Assembly (NCBI GenBank): GCA_002715375.1
Contig: PAZA01000100.1
Span: 1 to 37,389, forward strand
Origin: Halobacteriovoraceae bacterium
GTDB taxonomy: Bacteria > Bdellovibrionota > Bacteriovoracia > Bacteriovoracales > Bacteriovoracaceae
Length of the DNA stretch: 37,389 nt
Direction: 5' to 3'
The notes under the pieces were generated by a model. It ran no database searches and was not told the DNA's origin. It saw only the letters and a program-made list of their open reading frames with translations. Positions 18,739 to 28,090 of this stretch are shown here, one piece after another (the first letter of the stretch is position 1; each line of letters starts with the position of its first letter). Position numbers and translations under genes: made by a program.

Positions 18739-20607
18739 GTGGATAAAGAGGCAGATCAAAAATCTTTAATTGATCTTGAAATGAAAAGTTTTATTTTATT
18801 TTCATTTCTTATTTTTTTAAGTTGGCCTATTTTTCTTATAGTAAGCTATACGCTGTCCAAACATCAAATTTCAAGTATGCCTGCTTACTGGCAATTTTTA
18901 GTTCCGATAACTTATTTATTTTTTGGTTACTATTCATTACAAAAAAAAATCCCCTTCCCTCTTATCAAAAAAGGAGAGGCAAATACAAATGCATTCTTTT
19001 ATTCTCTACTTTCTTTAAACTTCTTGTGGTCTTTTTACATTAGCATGAAACACGATCCAAATATTGATGGATATTTCCTTATTTTTTCTTTTGGTTTAAT
19101 TCAAATTTTTCAAAGCACAACTGGTTTATTTAATGCAAAAAACACACTTATAAGTGGGATCCTCCAAGTTATTTTTACTTCTATTTCATATATTTTTATT
19201 TATGAAGATAAATTTTCAATAGATGATCATTTAGCGATTCATTTTCTTTGGATAAACATACTCTTTTTTTCCTTTTTAAATGAAGTTATCACAAGGCAAA
19301 TAAATAGGATTAAAGAAATTCAATTTGATCTTGAAGTTAATAATATGGAATTGGATGATTATTCTGAACATATACACCGATTACTAAAAGAAGTTGAGAA
19401 TCATAACAAATTTCTTAAATCAACAGTAGAAGAAAAGACAAAAGAAATTAGAAATTTACTAGACCATATGAAGCTTGCAATTTTCGCGGTTAATGAGGAT
19501 TATCAAATCTTAAACCCAATTTCAAAACACTCTGAAGACATATTTGAACAGACCATAATTGGTAAAAGCATTTTTGACGTTTTATACCCTGACATCAAAG
19601 AGGATAGTAAGGAGTTTGAAGATATAAATTGCTCCTTTCCCCTTTTTTTTGGTGAAGATGAGTTTCAATTTTCCGCTTTTAAAGAGAATCTACCAGAAAT
19701 AGTGAAAGTCCCAATTGAAACAGAAGATGGGGAAAACAATAAGTTATTGAAGCTTTCCTATGCCCCCATTTTAAATGAAACCAAGCTTGTTGAAAAAGTT
19801 CTTTTTATGGTAGAAGACATAACTCAATCTGAAGAATTCTTTTTCAAAGTACAAGATGAATTTATAGACTTTAGATACGTTAAAGAAGTTATCGCAAGGG
19901 AGAATAAAGAGAGGATTGCCATTATCTTAGAAATAGCTATAAAAGATGGTCTTACTCTTTTTAATAGATTTTACTATAATGAAGATAAACAAGAAGATCC
20001 GGTTTACTTTAAAAACCTTCTTACAGAATGGTTTGATAAGGTGAGAAAAAATGTAAATGACCTTGTACTTCTAGACCGAGCTTTAAATAGAGAGTTTTGG
20101 TATGTAGATAAGCTTGATCCTGAAAGTGATGATTTTATAGATCTAAAGATTGAATCGCCCAGACGTCTTTCATTAAGTATTCTTGGAAGTGGGTTAAACT
20201 ATATTTTTAAATACTCAAGTAATGCAGAACTTTTCTTTCCCGTTTTCTACGACTTAGACTATCCATTTATATATGATATATCCAACAAATTTGATTCTTT
20301 GCAAGAATCTCTTATGTCATTAAGGCAGATCGATAATGAGAAATTAAAGGATTCAACTTTAAAGGTTATAAATCAACTTATTTTACTCTTTTCACTTTCC
20401 AAAATTATACAACATGATCAACTTGCTTCTGAAATAGATGACCTGAGATATTATTTAAAAAAGCATATTGAAAAAAATGATAATTCATTAAGTTTATTTG
20501 GAAAAACTTACAATAGAATTACAACAAATATTTTAAAGCTAACCAAAAGTTTAAAAGAAGATATAAAAGAAAAAATAGAAAAGAAAAAAGAAGAAAGAGC
20601 AGCCTAA
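18739..20607 (+). CDS. membrane sensor protein with PAS-like domain, no recognisable kinase or cyclase domain
   Basis: 622 aa (GTG start); about 6 TM N-terminus, coiled coil, VEEKTKEIRNLLDHMKLAIFAVNEDYQIL...IIGKSIFDVL...VLFMVEDITQSEE; no HATPase or GGDEF motifs. Confidence 0.8.
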   Translation: MDKEADQKSLIDLEMKSFILFSFLIFLSWPIFLIVSYTLSKHQISSMPAYWQFLVPITYLFFGYYSLQKKIPFPLIKKGEANTNAFFYSLLSLNFLWSFYISMKHDPNIDGYFLIFSFGLIQIFQSTTGLFNAKNTLISGILQVIFTSISYIFIYEDKFSIDDHLAIHFLWINILFFSFLNEVITRQINRIKEIQFDLEVNNMELDDYSEHIHRLLKEVENHNKFLKSTVEEKTKEIRNLLDHMKLAIFAVNEDYQILNPISKHSEDIFEQTIIGKSIFDVLYPDIKEDSKEFEDINCSFPLFFGEDEFQFSAFKENLPEIVKVPIETEDGENNKLLKLSYAPILNETKLVEKVLFMVEDITQSEEFFFKVQDEFIDFRYVKEVIARENKERIAIILEIAIKDGLTLFNRFYYNEDKQEDPVYFKNLLTEWFDKVRKNVNDLVLLDRALNREFWYVDKLDPESDDFIDLKIESPRRLSLSILGSGLNYIFKYSSNAELFFPVFYDLDYPFIYDISNKFDSLQESLMSLRQIDNEKLKDSTLKVINQLILLFSLSKIIQHDQLASEIDDLRYYLKKHIEKNDNSLSLFGKTYNRITTNILKLTKSLKEDIKEKIEKKKEERAA

Positions 20608-20701
20608 AATAAAAAACTGCCCCCAAATTCCAATAAAAATTAAATTTTTCATAAGATTTAAAAAATTGAAACCATAAAGCCGTCACTAAATTGTTTTAAA
20701 C

Positions 20702-22336
20702 TCACTTTAAAAAGCGCAAAATCTCACCTTTCTTTTTCCTTAAAAATTTCTCAAAATCACCAATGAATTTGATATACTCCAAATCCTCTTTTTTTCCTCT
20801 TTTAGAATTTGCCAGACGATCTGTATAAAACTTTGATTTTTTCCGTCTTTCCAATTTTAAGATCGCTTGATTGTAACGGTTTAAATAGAACCTGTAATGA
20901 TCATTTAACCCTTCAAAGCTTCTTTTTCCAGTTGGGTGTCTAAATGAAGCACCTCTTTTATCACCTGCACTAGTGTAACGGGTAATTCTTCTTTTTAAAG
21001 AATAATCTCTTAAAGCATGATCCGAAAACCATTCTTTAAAATCTTCCATGCTTTGGAAAGGGTTTTTAAATTTATTTTTAAACCACTTAAACTTTTTCTT
21101 AAAGCTGCTTTTTCTACTACTACCAGATAATGAAAGGACTTGAAGAACATAATCATTATTTTTGTGAATTAAATTAATCTTGTTTTTAACACTTTTTGAA
21201 TGAGGATCTCCAATCGTTCCATAAAGAGGTATTTCTTCGACAATTGTTCCTGGTTGTTGAGTTATAAAACCTCCTTCCCCAGCTGCCATAGATTCCTGAA
21301 AAACTCTCCTTTTATCTTTATCTGACCAATAAATGTCAACATCAATTGGTAAAGTATTTAAACCATCATATATTTCCACAAAATAATTTGCCGGTATCGC
21401 TAATTGAGTGAATTGTTTAAAAAAAGGTAAGTCTGTTAAAACAGGGGGAAAAATACCCGTAACCCTTGCTAAAGAGTTTATTGATAAATGAGTACAGTTT
21501 TTATAAAACATATCCCAATCGTAAACAGCATCCTTTTTGACTCCATATTTGAGAAATTTTCCCCTGTATTTTTTACCAACAGCGACTAGTTTTCTGTCTT
21601 CATTCGCCTCCTTTATCATTTTTCTCATTAACCTTTCATTCAAAGGTATATTGACACAATAAAGGTTTCGACCATATGAAATTGCAATTCCAGTACCAAA
21701 AGCTATTTTAGCTATTTCAACATGCCTTTCTCTTTCACTCATACTTTGTAACTTTTCTTCAAACTCTTTTTCACTTAATTTTTTTGCCCAGGAATAAGCC
21801 GACTTTTTAAACACAATTCCAGCGGTCGCCCCTTTATCAACTGCATAGTTTGAAATTTCCAACATTTTTTTCTCATCCAAAATTTCTTTTCCATTTAAAA
21901 GTCCTACCCCTAAAAATAAATCTAAACCAGGAACATTCATGTAAATTGTATTTTTTAAATAAGAATCAACAGTCACACCTGTTCCAAGGTTTGGGTCTCT
22001 TAATTTTTTAGGGTTGGATTTAAACGTTGGCAGGTCCTTACACATGACTAGTGGGCTTAAAGAATTTAAACCCTTACTTTGATCTATACAAACTTTACTT
22101 AAAAACATGAGGGCATGCCCTCCGACACCTCCCCCCTCACCTTTTATTGGAGTCCTCTGAGTACTCGCACAGTACTTATAATAGTAAGGGTACATTGTTG
22201 AAATCAGCTTTGGGGGTGCAAAAGTTCCTGGATGAATTGAGTTTACAAAACCAACAGGAAATTTGGCCTGTATTGGCTTTATTGAAATTAGAATAAATAA
22301 AGTCATAGAAAATAAACTTAACATTGGTTTATACAT
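20702..22336 (-). CDS. secreted protein, putative permuted NlpC/P60-like (DUF4105-like) hydrolase
   Basis: 544 aa; signal peptide; GGGVGGHALMFLSKVC then DWDMFYKNCTHLSINSLARVTG. Confidence 0.75.
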   Translation of the reverse strand: MYKPMLSLFSMTLFILISIKPIQAKFPVGFVNSIHPGTFAPPKLISTMYPYYYKYCASTQRTPIKGEGGGVGGHALMFLSKVCIDQSKGLNSLSPLVMCKDLPTFKSNPKKLRDPNLGTGVTVDSYLKNTIYMNVPGLDLFLGVGLLNGKEILDEKKMLEISNYAVDKGATAGIVFKKSAYSWAKKLSEKEFEEKLQSMSERERHVEIAKIAFGTGIAISYGRNLYCVNIPLNERLMRKMIKEANEDRKLVAVGKKYRGKFLKYGVKKDAVYDWDMFYKNCTHLSINSLARVTGIFPPVLTDLPFFKQFTQLAIPANYFVEIYDGLNTLPIDVDIYWSDKDKRRVFQESMAAGEGGFITQQPGTIVEEIPLYGTIGDPHSKSVKNKINLIHKNNDYVLQVLSLSGSSRKSSFKKKFKWFKNKFKNPFQSMEDFKEWFSDHALRDYSLKRRITRYTSAGDKRGASFRHPTGKRSFEGLNDHYRFYLNRYNQAILKLERRKKSKFYTDRLANSKRGKKEDLEYIKFIGDFEKFLRKKKGEILRFLK

Positions 22337-22412
22337 TTTTGATTCCTAATTATGTAATTCAGTTCATAGTCTTACCAAAACTTTCTCACCGCACCATAAC
22401 TAATTTTATATA

Positions 22413-22424
22413 TAGTATATACTA
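22413..22424. promoter_or_regulatory. perfect 12-bp palindrome TAGTATATACTA in the divergent 20702(-)/P450(+) intergenic region; candidate operator
   Basis: Read directly, about 55 bp upstream of the P450 start. Confidence 0.4.
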
Positions 22425-22479
22425 GACAATATATTCTAATTTAAATTCTCATTTATGACTCTAAAAAGGGAACATTTTC

Positions 22480-23865
22480 GTGAAAAAAATAGATGATATC
22501 CCAGGTCCCCAAGGACTTAGAATTTTTTCCTGTATTAAGGGACTCATTACAGATCACTGGAATGAACAAATTAGAATGCATGATAGATACGGGGACATTG
22601 TTTTAGTTAAGTACCCACAAAAAAGGATTTTCATTTATCATCCTAATGATATTTATAAAATATTAAAAGACAATTCTAAAAATTATAGAAAAGGGGTAGC
22701 TTTTGAACCCCTAAAATTATTATTAGGAAACGGACTCGTTACAAGTGAAGGTGATACATGGAAAAATAGTCGAAGGATTGTTGGAAACGAATTTAACTCT
22801 AAGGCCATTGAAAAGTTTTCAAAATTAATGATAAACGATACAAAAAAATTAATTCAATCTTGGGAGGTCCTATGTAAAGAAAAGATTAATCCTGTTGAAC
22901 TTGATATAAATAAAGAAATGATGTCCCTTACTTTCAACATAATCGGAGATAGCCTTTTTGGGAGTTTATTAGGTGAAAAATCTCACATCATTCAGGATAG
23001 CCTTGGAACAGCAACAGATATAATTATTAAAAGAGTCATGACAGGGATTAATACACCCTCAATTTTACCGACTCCTGACAATCTAAAACTTTCGAAAATT
23101 AATAATAGCTTTGAAAAAATTGTTTATGAAATCATGGAAAAAGACAATCTAATTGAAGAAGAACTAAAAGGAAAGGAAAGTGAACAAGAAACTCCTATTA
23201 ATGTTCTTTTCAAATTACTAAAGGCCAATAAAAGCGAAGGAAAAAAAGCCCTCTCCATACAACAAATCCGTGATGAAATTATGACTCTTATGCTAGCAGG
23301 TCATGAAACGACTAGTAACTTATTAACATGGACTCTTTACTTACTCACCAAATATCCAGAAAAAGAGAAAAAGCTTTTTGAGGAAATAAACTCATTTCAA
23401 AAGCCTGTTTTAAGTTATGAGGACCTCAATAAAACCCCTTACCTAGATGCCGTTATTATGGAGTCAATGAGGATTCTACCGCCAGTTCCTCTTACTTCCA
23501 GAGAAACAATTGAAGAAGATCAACTAGGTGGTTATCTTATTCCACCAAAAACAACGGTTTTTATGAGCCAAATGATCACTCATAATGACCCTCGTTTTTT
23601 TAAAACCCCTGATCTTTTTTTACCAGAAAGATTCCTAAATAAAGATCCCTACAAAGAAAACCCAGGATCTTACTTTCCTTTTGTTCTCGGACCAAGAAGG
23701 TGCATTGGAGAAGAATTCTCCCTGGTTGAATCAAAAATTATTCTTTCTGCACTTGTGAAAAACTTTATATTTTTTCTTAAAGAGAAATTTAAACCAAAGC
23801 CAGTTCCCAGTATTACCCTTCAAGCAAAAAACGGGATGCCTATGTATATAAAACGCAGAGACTAA
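22480..23865 (+). CDS. cytochrome P450
   Basis: 461 aa (GTG start); I-helix AGHETTS, ESMR (ExxR), heme loop FVLGPRRCIGEEF. Confidence 0.97.
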   Translation: MKKIDDIPGPQGLRIFSCIKGLITDHWNEQIRMHDRYGDIVLVKYPQKRIFIYHPNDIYKILKDNSKNYRKGVAFEPLKLLLGNGLVTSEGDTWKNSRRIVGNEFNSKAIEKFSKLMINDTKKLIQSWEVLCKEKINPVELDINKEMMSLTFNIIGDSLFGSLLGEKSHIIQDSLGTATDIIIKRVMTGINTPSILPTPDNLKLSKINNSFEKIVYEIMEKDNLIEEELKGKESEQETPINVLFKLLKANKSEGKKALSIQQIRDEIMTLMLAGHETTSNLLTWTLYLLTKYPEKEKKLFEEINSFQKPVLSYEDLNKTPYLDAVIMESMRILPPVPLTSRETIEEDQLGGYLIPPKTTVFMSQMITHNDPRFFKTPDLFLPERFLNKDPYKENPGSYFPFVLGPRRCIGEEFSLVESKIILSALVKNFIFFLKEKFKPKPVPSITLQAKNGMPMYIKRRD

Positions 23866-24016
23866 AATACTTTTAAAAGAAATCAACCCCATAATTTAAC
23901 AATTCTTTTTATATAAGCATTTCAATTTTGAAGTAATAATTGTATTTCTTGACGTAACATTTTATAGAAGAAAATAAACTTATTTTCTTTAATTAAACTA
24001 AAGCAAGGGGATAGGA

Positions 24017-24229
24017 TTGCAGGTATTTAAACTAGAAGGGAAACCTTTTATTCCACTGTGCGACATTCTTAAACGAGTTGGACTCTGCCAAACTGGGGGA
24101 CATGCAAAAACGGTTATTGCAGATGGGCTTGTCAAAGTTGATAATGAAATAGAGCTTAGAAAGAGGTGTAAAATTAAAGAAGGCCAAATTATTGAATTTG
24201 AGGGTCAAAGGATCAAAATTGAAGCTTAA
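24017..24229 (+). CDS. S4-domain RNA-binding protein, YbcJ-like
   Basis: 70 aa (TTG start); FIPLCDILKRVGLCQTGGHAKTVIADGLVKVDNEIELRKRCKIKEGQIIEFEGQ. Confidence 0.9.
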   Translation: MQVFKLEGKPFIPLCDILKRVGLCQTGGHAKTVIADGLVKVDNEIELRKRCKIKEGQIIEFEGQRIKIEA

Positions 24230-24839
24230 GACCAAAAAGCATTGGGAAAATGTCTACAAAACAAAATCCCCCAAAGAAGTTAGTTGGTTTCAGGAAAGCC
24301 CTGAGCTTTCAATGAACCTTATTAACCGCTTCGCCCAAAGCAAAAATAGTGCTCTCATTGATGTCGGTGGTGGGGCCTCCCGATTAATTGACCAACTCCT
24401 CTTAGAAGGTTTTAATAATCCTACTGTTTTGGATATTTCTGAATATGCCTTGAATCATTCGAAAGAAAGACTTGGCAAAAATAAAAGTCAAGTTAATTGG
24501 GTCATTCAAGATATAAAAGAGTTCACAATTCACACAAAATTTGACATCTGGCATGACCGTGCCCTCTTCCATTTTTTAAATTCCCAAGACGAAAAAAAAT
24601 CCTACCTGAAAAACCTAGATTTAAGCTTAAAAAAGGGAGGGGTTGCCATCCTATTTACATTTTCTGAAGATGGTCCACTCAAATGTTCTGGCCTTGAGAT
24701 CACAAGATACGATGAAAGTTCTATGGTGAGTCTTTTTGGCCCTAACTATAAATGCATTCACTTTCAAAAAGAAACGCATCTAACACCCGCAAATAAAAAA
24801 CAACACTTCAATATTTGGGTATTTAAAAAAATTAAGTAG
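24219..24839 (+). CDS. class I SAM-dependent methyltransferase (start could be TTG 24219 or TTG 24192)
   Basis: HWENVYKTKSPKEVSWFQESPELS..., ALIDVGGGASRLIDQLLLEGFNNPTVLDIS, FDIWHDRALFHFL; overlaps the 3' end of the S4 gene. Confidence 0.9.
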   Translation: MKLKTKKHWENVYKTKSPKEVSWFQESPELSMNLINRFAQSKNSALIDVGGGASRLIDQLLLEGFNNPTVLDISEYALNHSKERLGKNKSQVNWVIQDIKEFTIHTKFDIWHDRALFHFLNSQDEKKSYLKNLDLSLKKGGVAILFTFSEDGPLKCSGLEITRYDESSMVSLFGPNYKCIHFQKETHLTPANKKQHFNIWVFKKIK

Positions 24840-24843
24840 TTCT

Positions 24844-27800
24844 TCAGGAAGCTTTTTTATCCGTAATAGAAATAATTGTTTCCGTTCCCTTACCCTCAGT
24901 CGACTTTATTTTTAATTTTCCGTTGAGAGATTCGATATTAGTTTTTACAACATCCATCCCAATTCCACGCCCACTCACATCCGTCACATTATCCTTTGTA
25001 GAAAGCCCAGAAGAGTAAATCAACTGGAGCTTCTCTTCATCCGAAAGTTTTTGGGCCTCATTAGTGGTCATTAAATTGTTATCAATCGCCTTTTTAACAA
25101 GTCTATCTTTATCAATCCCCTTTCCATCATCCACTATAAAAATGTCAAAACCATTTTCTCTCTTTTTACAGTCTATATTGAGGTTTCCAAATTTTTCTTT
25201 TTTTGCTTCTAATCTTGAAGTGTGATCTTCAATACCATGATCTAAAGAATTTCTTAATATATGGTTTAAAGAATCATTTAAAAGCTGAAACTCTTTTTCA
25301 TCTAAATAAATATCATCACAATTGAAAGTATAATGCACGTCCTTTTCCAAATCATCTGTAATTTCTTTGATTGTTTCTTCATAGGATTTAAACATAAGCA
25401 CAATCGGAGTATAATCGACTTTTAAAAGGAGCTCTTGAAGGTTTTTAATTTCTGGAGCTTTAAATTTTTCAAATAGATTTGTTAAAGTTGATTTAACTTT
25501 TTTAAAGATACTATTGTGGACTTCTATAAATTGATCTTCTTCCTCCTGACTACCAAATGAAATCAACTCACCAGTAAGGCTATCTGGCTCTTTATTTTCG
25601 TGAATAATTTTAATTGAAAAAACATCATTGGCCATTTTTATATATTTGTTCAGGTCAACAATGATTAAAGACTTTAAATCATTTTCCAATTTTTTCTGGT
25701 TTTCTTTTGAAAAAGTTCCTTTTTCTTCTCGCCACTTATTTATATTGTTTTCCAACTCATGGACAACCGTCGATAAGCTCAAAAGCCCCACACTTCTTGC
25801 ATTACCTTTAATCGTATGAACATTTCTAAGCAGTCTTTTTATTTCTATAGAATCACCATCATTTGCTAAAGCATCACTTCTTTTTTCAATATCATCTCTT
25901 ATTTCAACGATTTGTAATCTTGTGTTTTCCATAAACTTTTTAATCTGCCTCATATGAGATGAAAAGTCTTTACCCTGAGATGGTGCCAGTTCACTTAATA
26001 TTTGGTTATAGGAATCCTCTTTATCTTTTCTTTTCTTCATTTCATCTTGAAGTTTTTCTAAATCAGTAATATCTTCTGCCACAACCATTATTTTTTCAAG
26101 GTCCCCACCTTTATCCCAGAGAGGCTTATAGCCGACCCTTAAAACTGATTTATTTGATTCATCCTTTTTAATCTCGGGGTCGCCTTTAGCCTCATCAAAA
26201 ATCTCTATGCGGGTAGGTAAATAATCAACAGATTGATCCCATTGAATATCACACATACCAAAAGAGCATTCAAAAGCAGACTTTATTTCAACACCTTTCT
26301 CAGAAGAAAAATCAATATCTTTAAATAAAATGTTGTAAATAGACTCTCCTTTTATTTCTCTTTTAAAAATTTCCCTTGAAAACTCACTAACGACTTTATC
26401 CTCAATGACAAAATCCATTTTTTCTTCATTCTCAGTCACAACACAAGAAACAATGAAAACGGCTTGCTCCATATTATGAAGTAGTGATTCAGTATCATTT
26501 AAAGCGACAGATAACTGCTCCGTTCTTTCTGCAACCATATTTTCTAAATTTTTATTGAACTCGTTAAGAGCTTCATTACTTTTTTCTAATTCAAGGGCCT
26601 TCTTTCTCTCTGATATTCTAAGGCTGTTAATTATATCAGCAAGACCTAATGAAAGAATGATAAGTTCAATTAAAATTCCTATTTTCATGTAGTGCTGAGA
26701 AATATAAGTGAAGGGTAATCTTCCGCTCTTCGCCCAAGATAAAGTAAGTGCCCCAATAAGATAGCAAGCAAAGGCCGGAAAATAAAATTTCGCAGGCCTT
26801 AAGGTTTCCCAGTTAGTCTTTTTTCCTTTATAAAAGGCAATTCCTGAAACAACAATTGTATAAACTCCCATAAAAGAAATCATAGGATAAAAAACAGTTC
26901 CTGTAATTACATCTATTAATTTTGGATGAAAGCTTAAAAGCATAAAAATAAAATAAATGCCGGCCAAGACCCACAATGTTTTATTAATCGTCGGCAGGTA
27001 TTTTTTTGCATCAATAAAAATGGCCGTAAGAGTAAAAATCATAACAATTTGAGCGTATATACTGATAACGGCCATATTATTTCTTAAAATAAGCGAACTA
27101 GGCTCAATGAAATAATTGTTCCAGCCTTCAATAAAGAGAATTTGGCTACTCCAAACAACGGCCAAATAAAGGCAATAAACACCATATTTTGAGTCTTTGG
27201 TTGAAAGGAAAATAAAAAGATTATAAAGAAATAATGTAATCATTGCCGCTGATAAAGTTATATCCCAAAGCATTTCCTTTCTTTGATCTTTTGAAAGATT
27301 TAGTTCATTCATTACCTGAATATTAAGTGCGGTGGTTCCAGGGCTCTTTATTTTTAAAATATAATTGGCCCCTTCAGGACCTGGGTCTATACTAAAAATA
27401 GGATACCTATACTTATTTTCTTTTTCTGCCCACTTAACTCGATCACCATCTCTTACAATGTTTTCTTTTCCTTGTTCAAATTTTAAAAGGTCAGCATTGT
27501 CAACGTTAGGTGCATTGACAGTCAGATAAAGAGGTCTTTTTGTGTTGGCCTTTAAGGAAAATTTAAACCAATAGGTATTTCTTAGTGACTGTTTAAAGCC
27601 TGTTGCATTTTTTCCAAATGTTTTAAAACTTTGCCCTTTTATAGTTTCAAAATTCTGGGAAGAGTCTTTATCCAAAAAGATTTCCGTATTTGATGTAATA
27701 TTCTGGATATCCCCTTTAACAATTATAATTTTTTCCGAAGCTTTTAGAGCATAATCATTTGGTAACGTGTATAATAGGCAAAGAAACAAAAATGTGAATT

Positions 27801-27858
27801 TCCAACAGTTGTCACATAAAAAATTCTTAATTTTCTTATAAATCTTGTCTATCACCAT
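24844..27858 (-). CDS. membrane-bound 7TMR-DISM sensor kinase with PAS-like, HPt and CheA-type HATPase domains
   Basis: 1004 aa; DISMED2-like N-terminus, 7-TM block, LLHNMEQAVFIVS, HTIKGNARSVGLLSLSTVVHELE (HPt), LNDSLNHILRNSLDHGIED, DDGKGID, GLSTKDNVTDVSGRGIGMDVV. Confidence 0.92.
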   Translation of the reverse strand: MVIDKIYKKIKNFLCDNCWKFTFLFLCLLYTLPNDYALKASEKIIIVKGDIQNITSNTEIFLDKDSSQNFETIKGQSFKTFGKNATGFKQSLRNTYWFKFSLKANTKRPLYLTVNAPNVDNADLLKFEQGKENIVRDGDRVKWAEKENKYRYPIFSIDPGPEGANYILKIKSPGTTALNIQVMNELNLSKDQRKEMLWDITLSAAMITLFLYNLFIFLSTKDSKYGVYCLYLAVVWSSQILFIEGWNNYFIEPSSLILRNNMAVISIYAQIVMIFTLTAIFIDAKKYLPTINKTLWVLAGIYFIFMLLSFHPKLIDVITGTVFYPMISFMGVYTIVVSGIAFYKGKKTNWETLRPAKFYFPAFACYLIGALTLSWAKSGRLPFTYISQHYMKIGILIELIILSLGLADIINSLRISERKKALELEKSNEALNEFNKNLENMVAERTEQLSVALNDTESLLHNMEQAVFIVSCVVTENEEKMDFVIEDKVVSEFSREIFKREIKGESIYNILFKDIDFSSEKGVEIKSAFECSFGMCDIQWDQSVDYLPTRIEIFDEAKGDPEIKKDESNKSVLRVGYKPLWDKGGDLEKIMVVAEDITDLEKLQDEMKKRKDKEDSYNQILSELAPSQGKDFSSHMRQIKKFMENTRLQIVEIRDDIEKRSDALANDGDSIEIKRLLRNVHTIKGNARSVGLLSLSTVVHELENNINKWREEKGTFSKENQKKLENDLKSLIIVDLNKYIKMANDVFSIKIIHENKEPDSLTGELISFGSQEEEDQFIEVHNSIFKKVKSTLTNLFEKFKAPEIKNLQELLLKVDYTPIVLMFKSYEETIKEITDDLEKDVHYTFNCDDIYLDEKEFQLLNDSLNHILRNSLDHGIEDHTSRLEAKKEKFGNLNIDCKKRENGFDIFIVDDGKGIDKDRLVKKAIDNNLMTTNEAQKLSDEEKLQLIYSSGLSTKDNVTDVSGRGIGMDVVKTNIESLNGKLKIKSTEGKGTETIISITDKKAS

Positions 27859-28090
27859 AAGAAACTCATCGGTCTTTTTTTGGCTTCCTTTAACCGACTT
27901 TTTTAGTCCCCCCCTTTAATTTTCTCATTATTTTTTATTTGATCTACAATATTTAAATCCCTCTTTTTCTCATTAATCCCATAACTTGATTTTTAACCTC
28001 TGGTACTCGATAGACATAAAAACCTTATATATTCAAATAGAATTTATTTTATCATTTAAGTCTAATCCTTGTCCTAAGAAGAAAAGGTCA

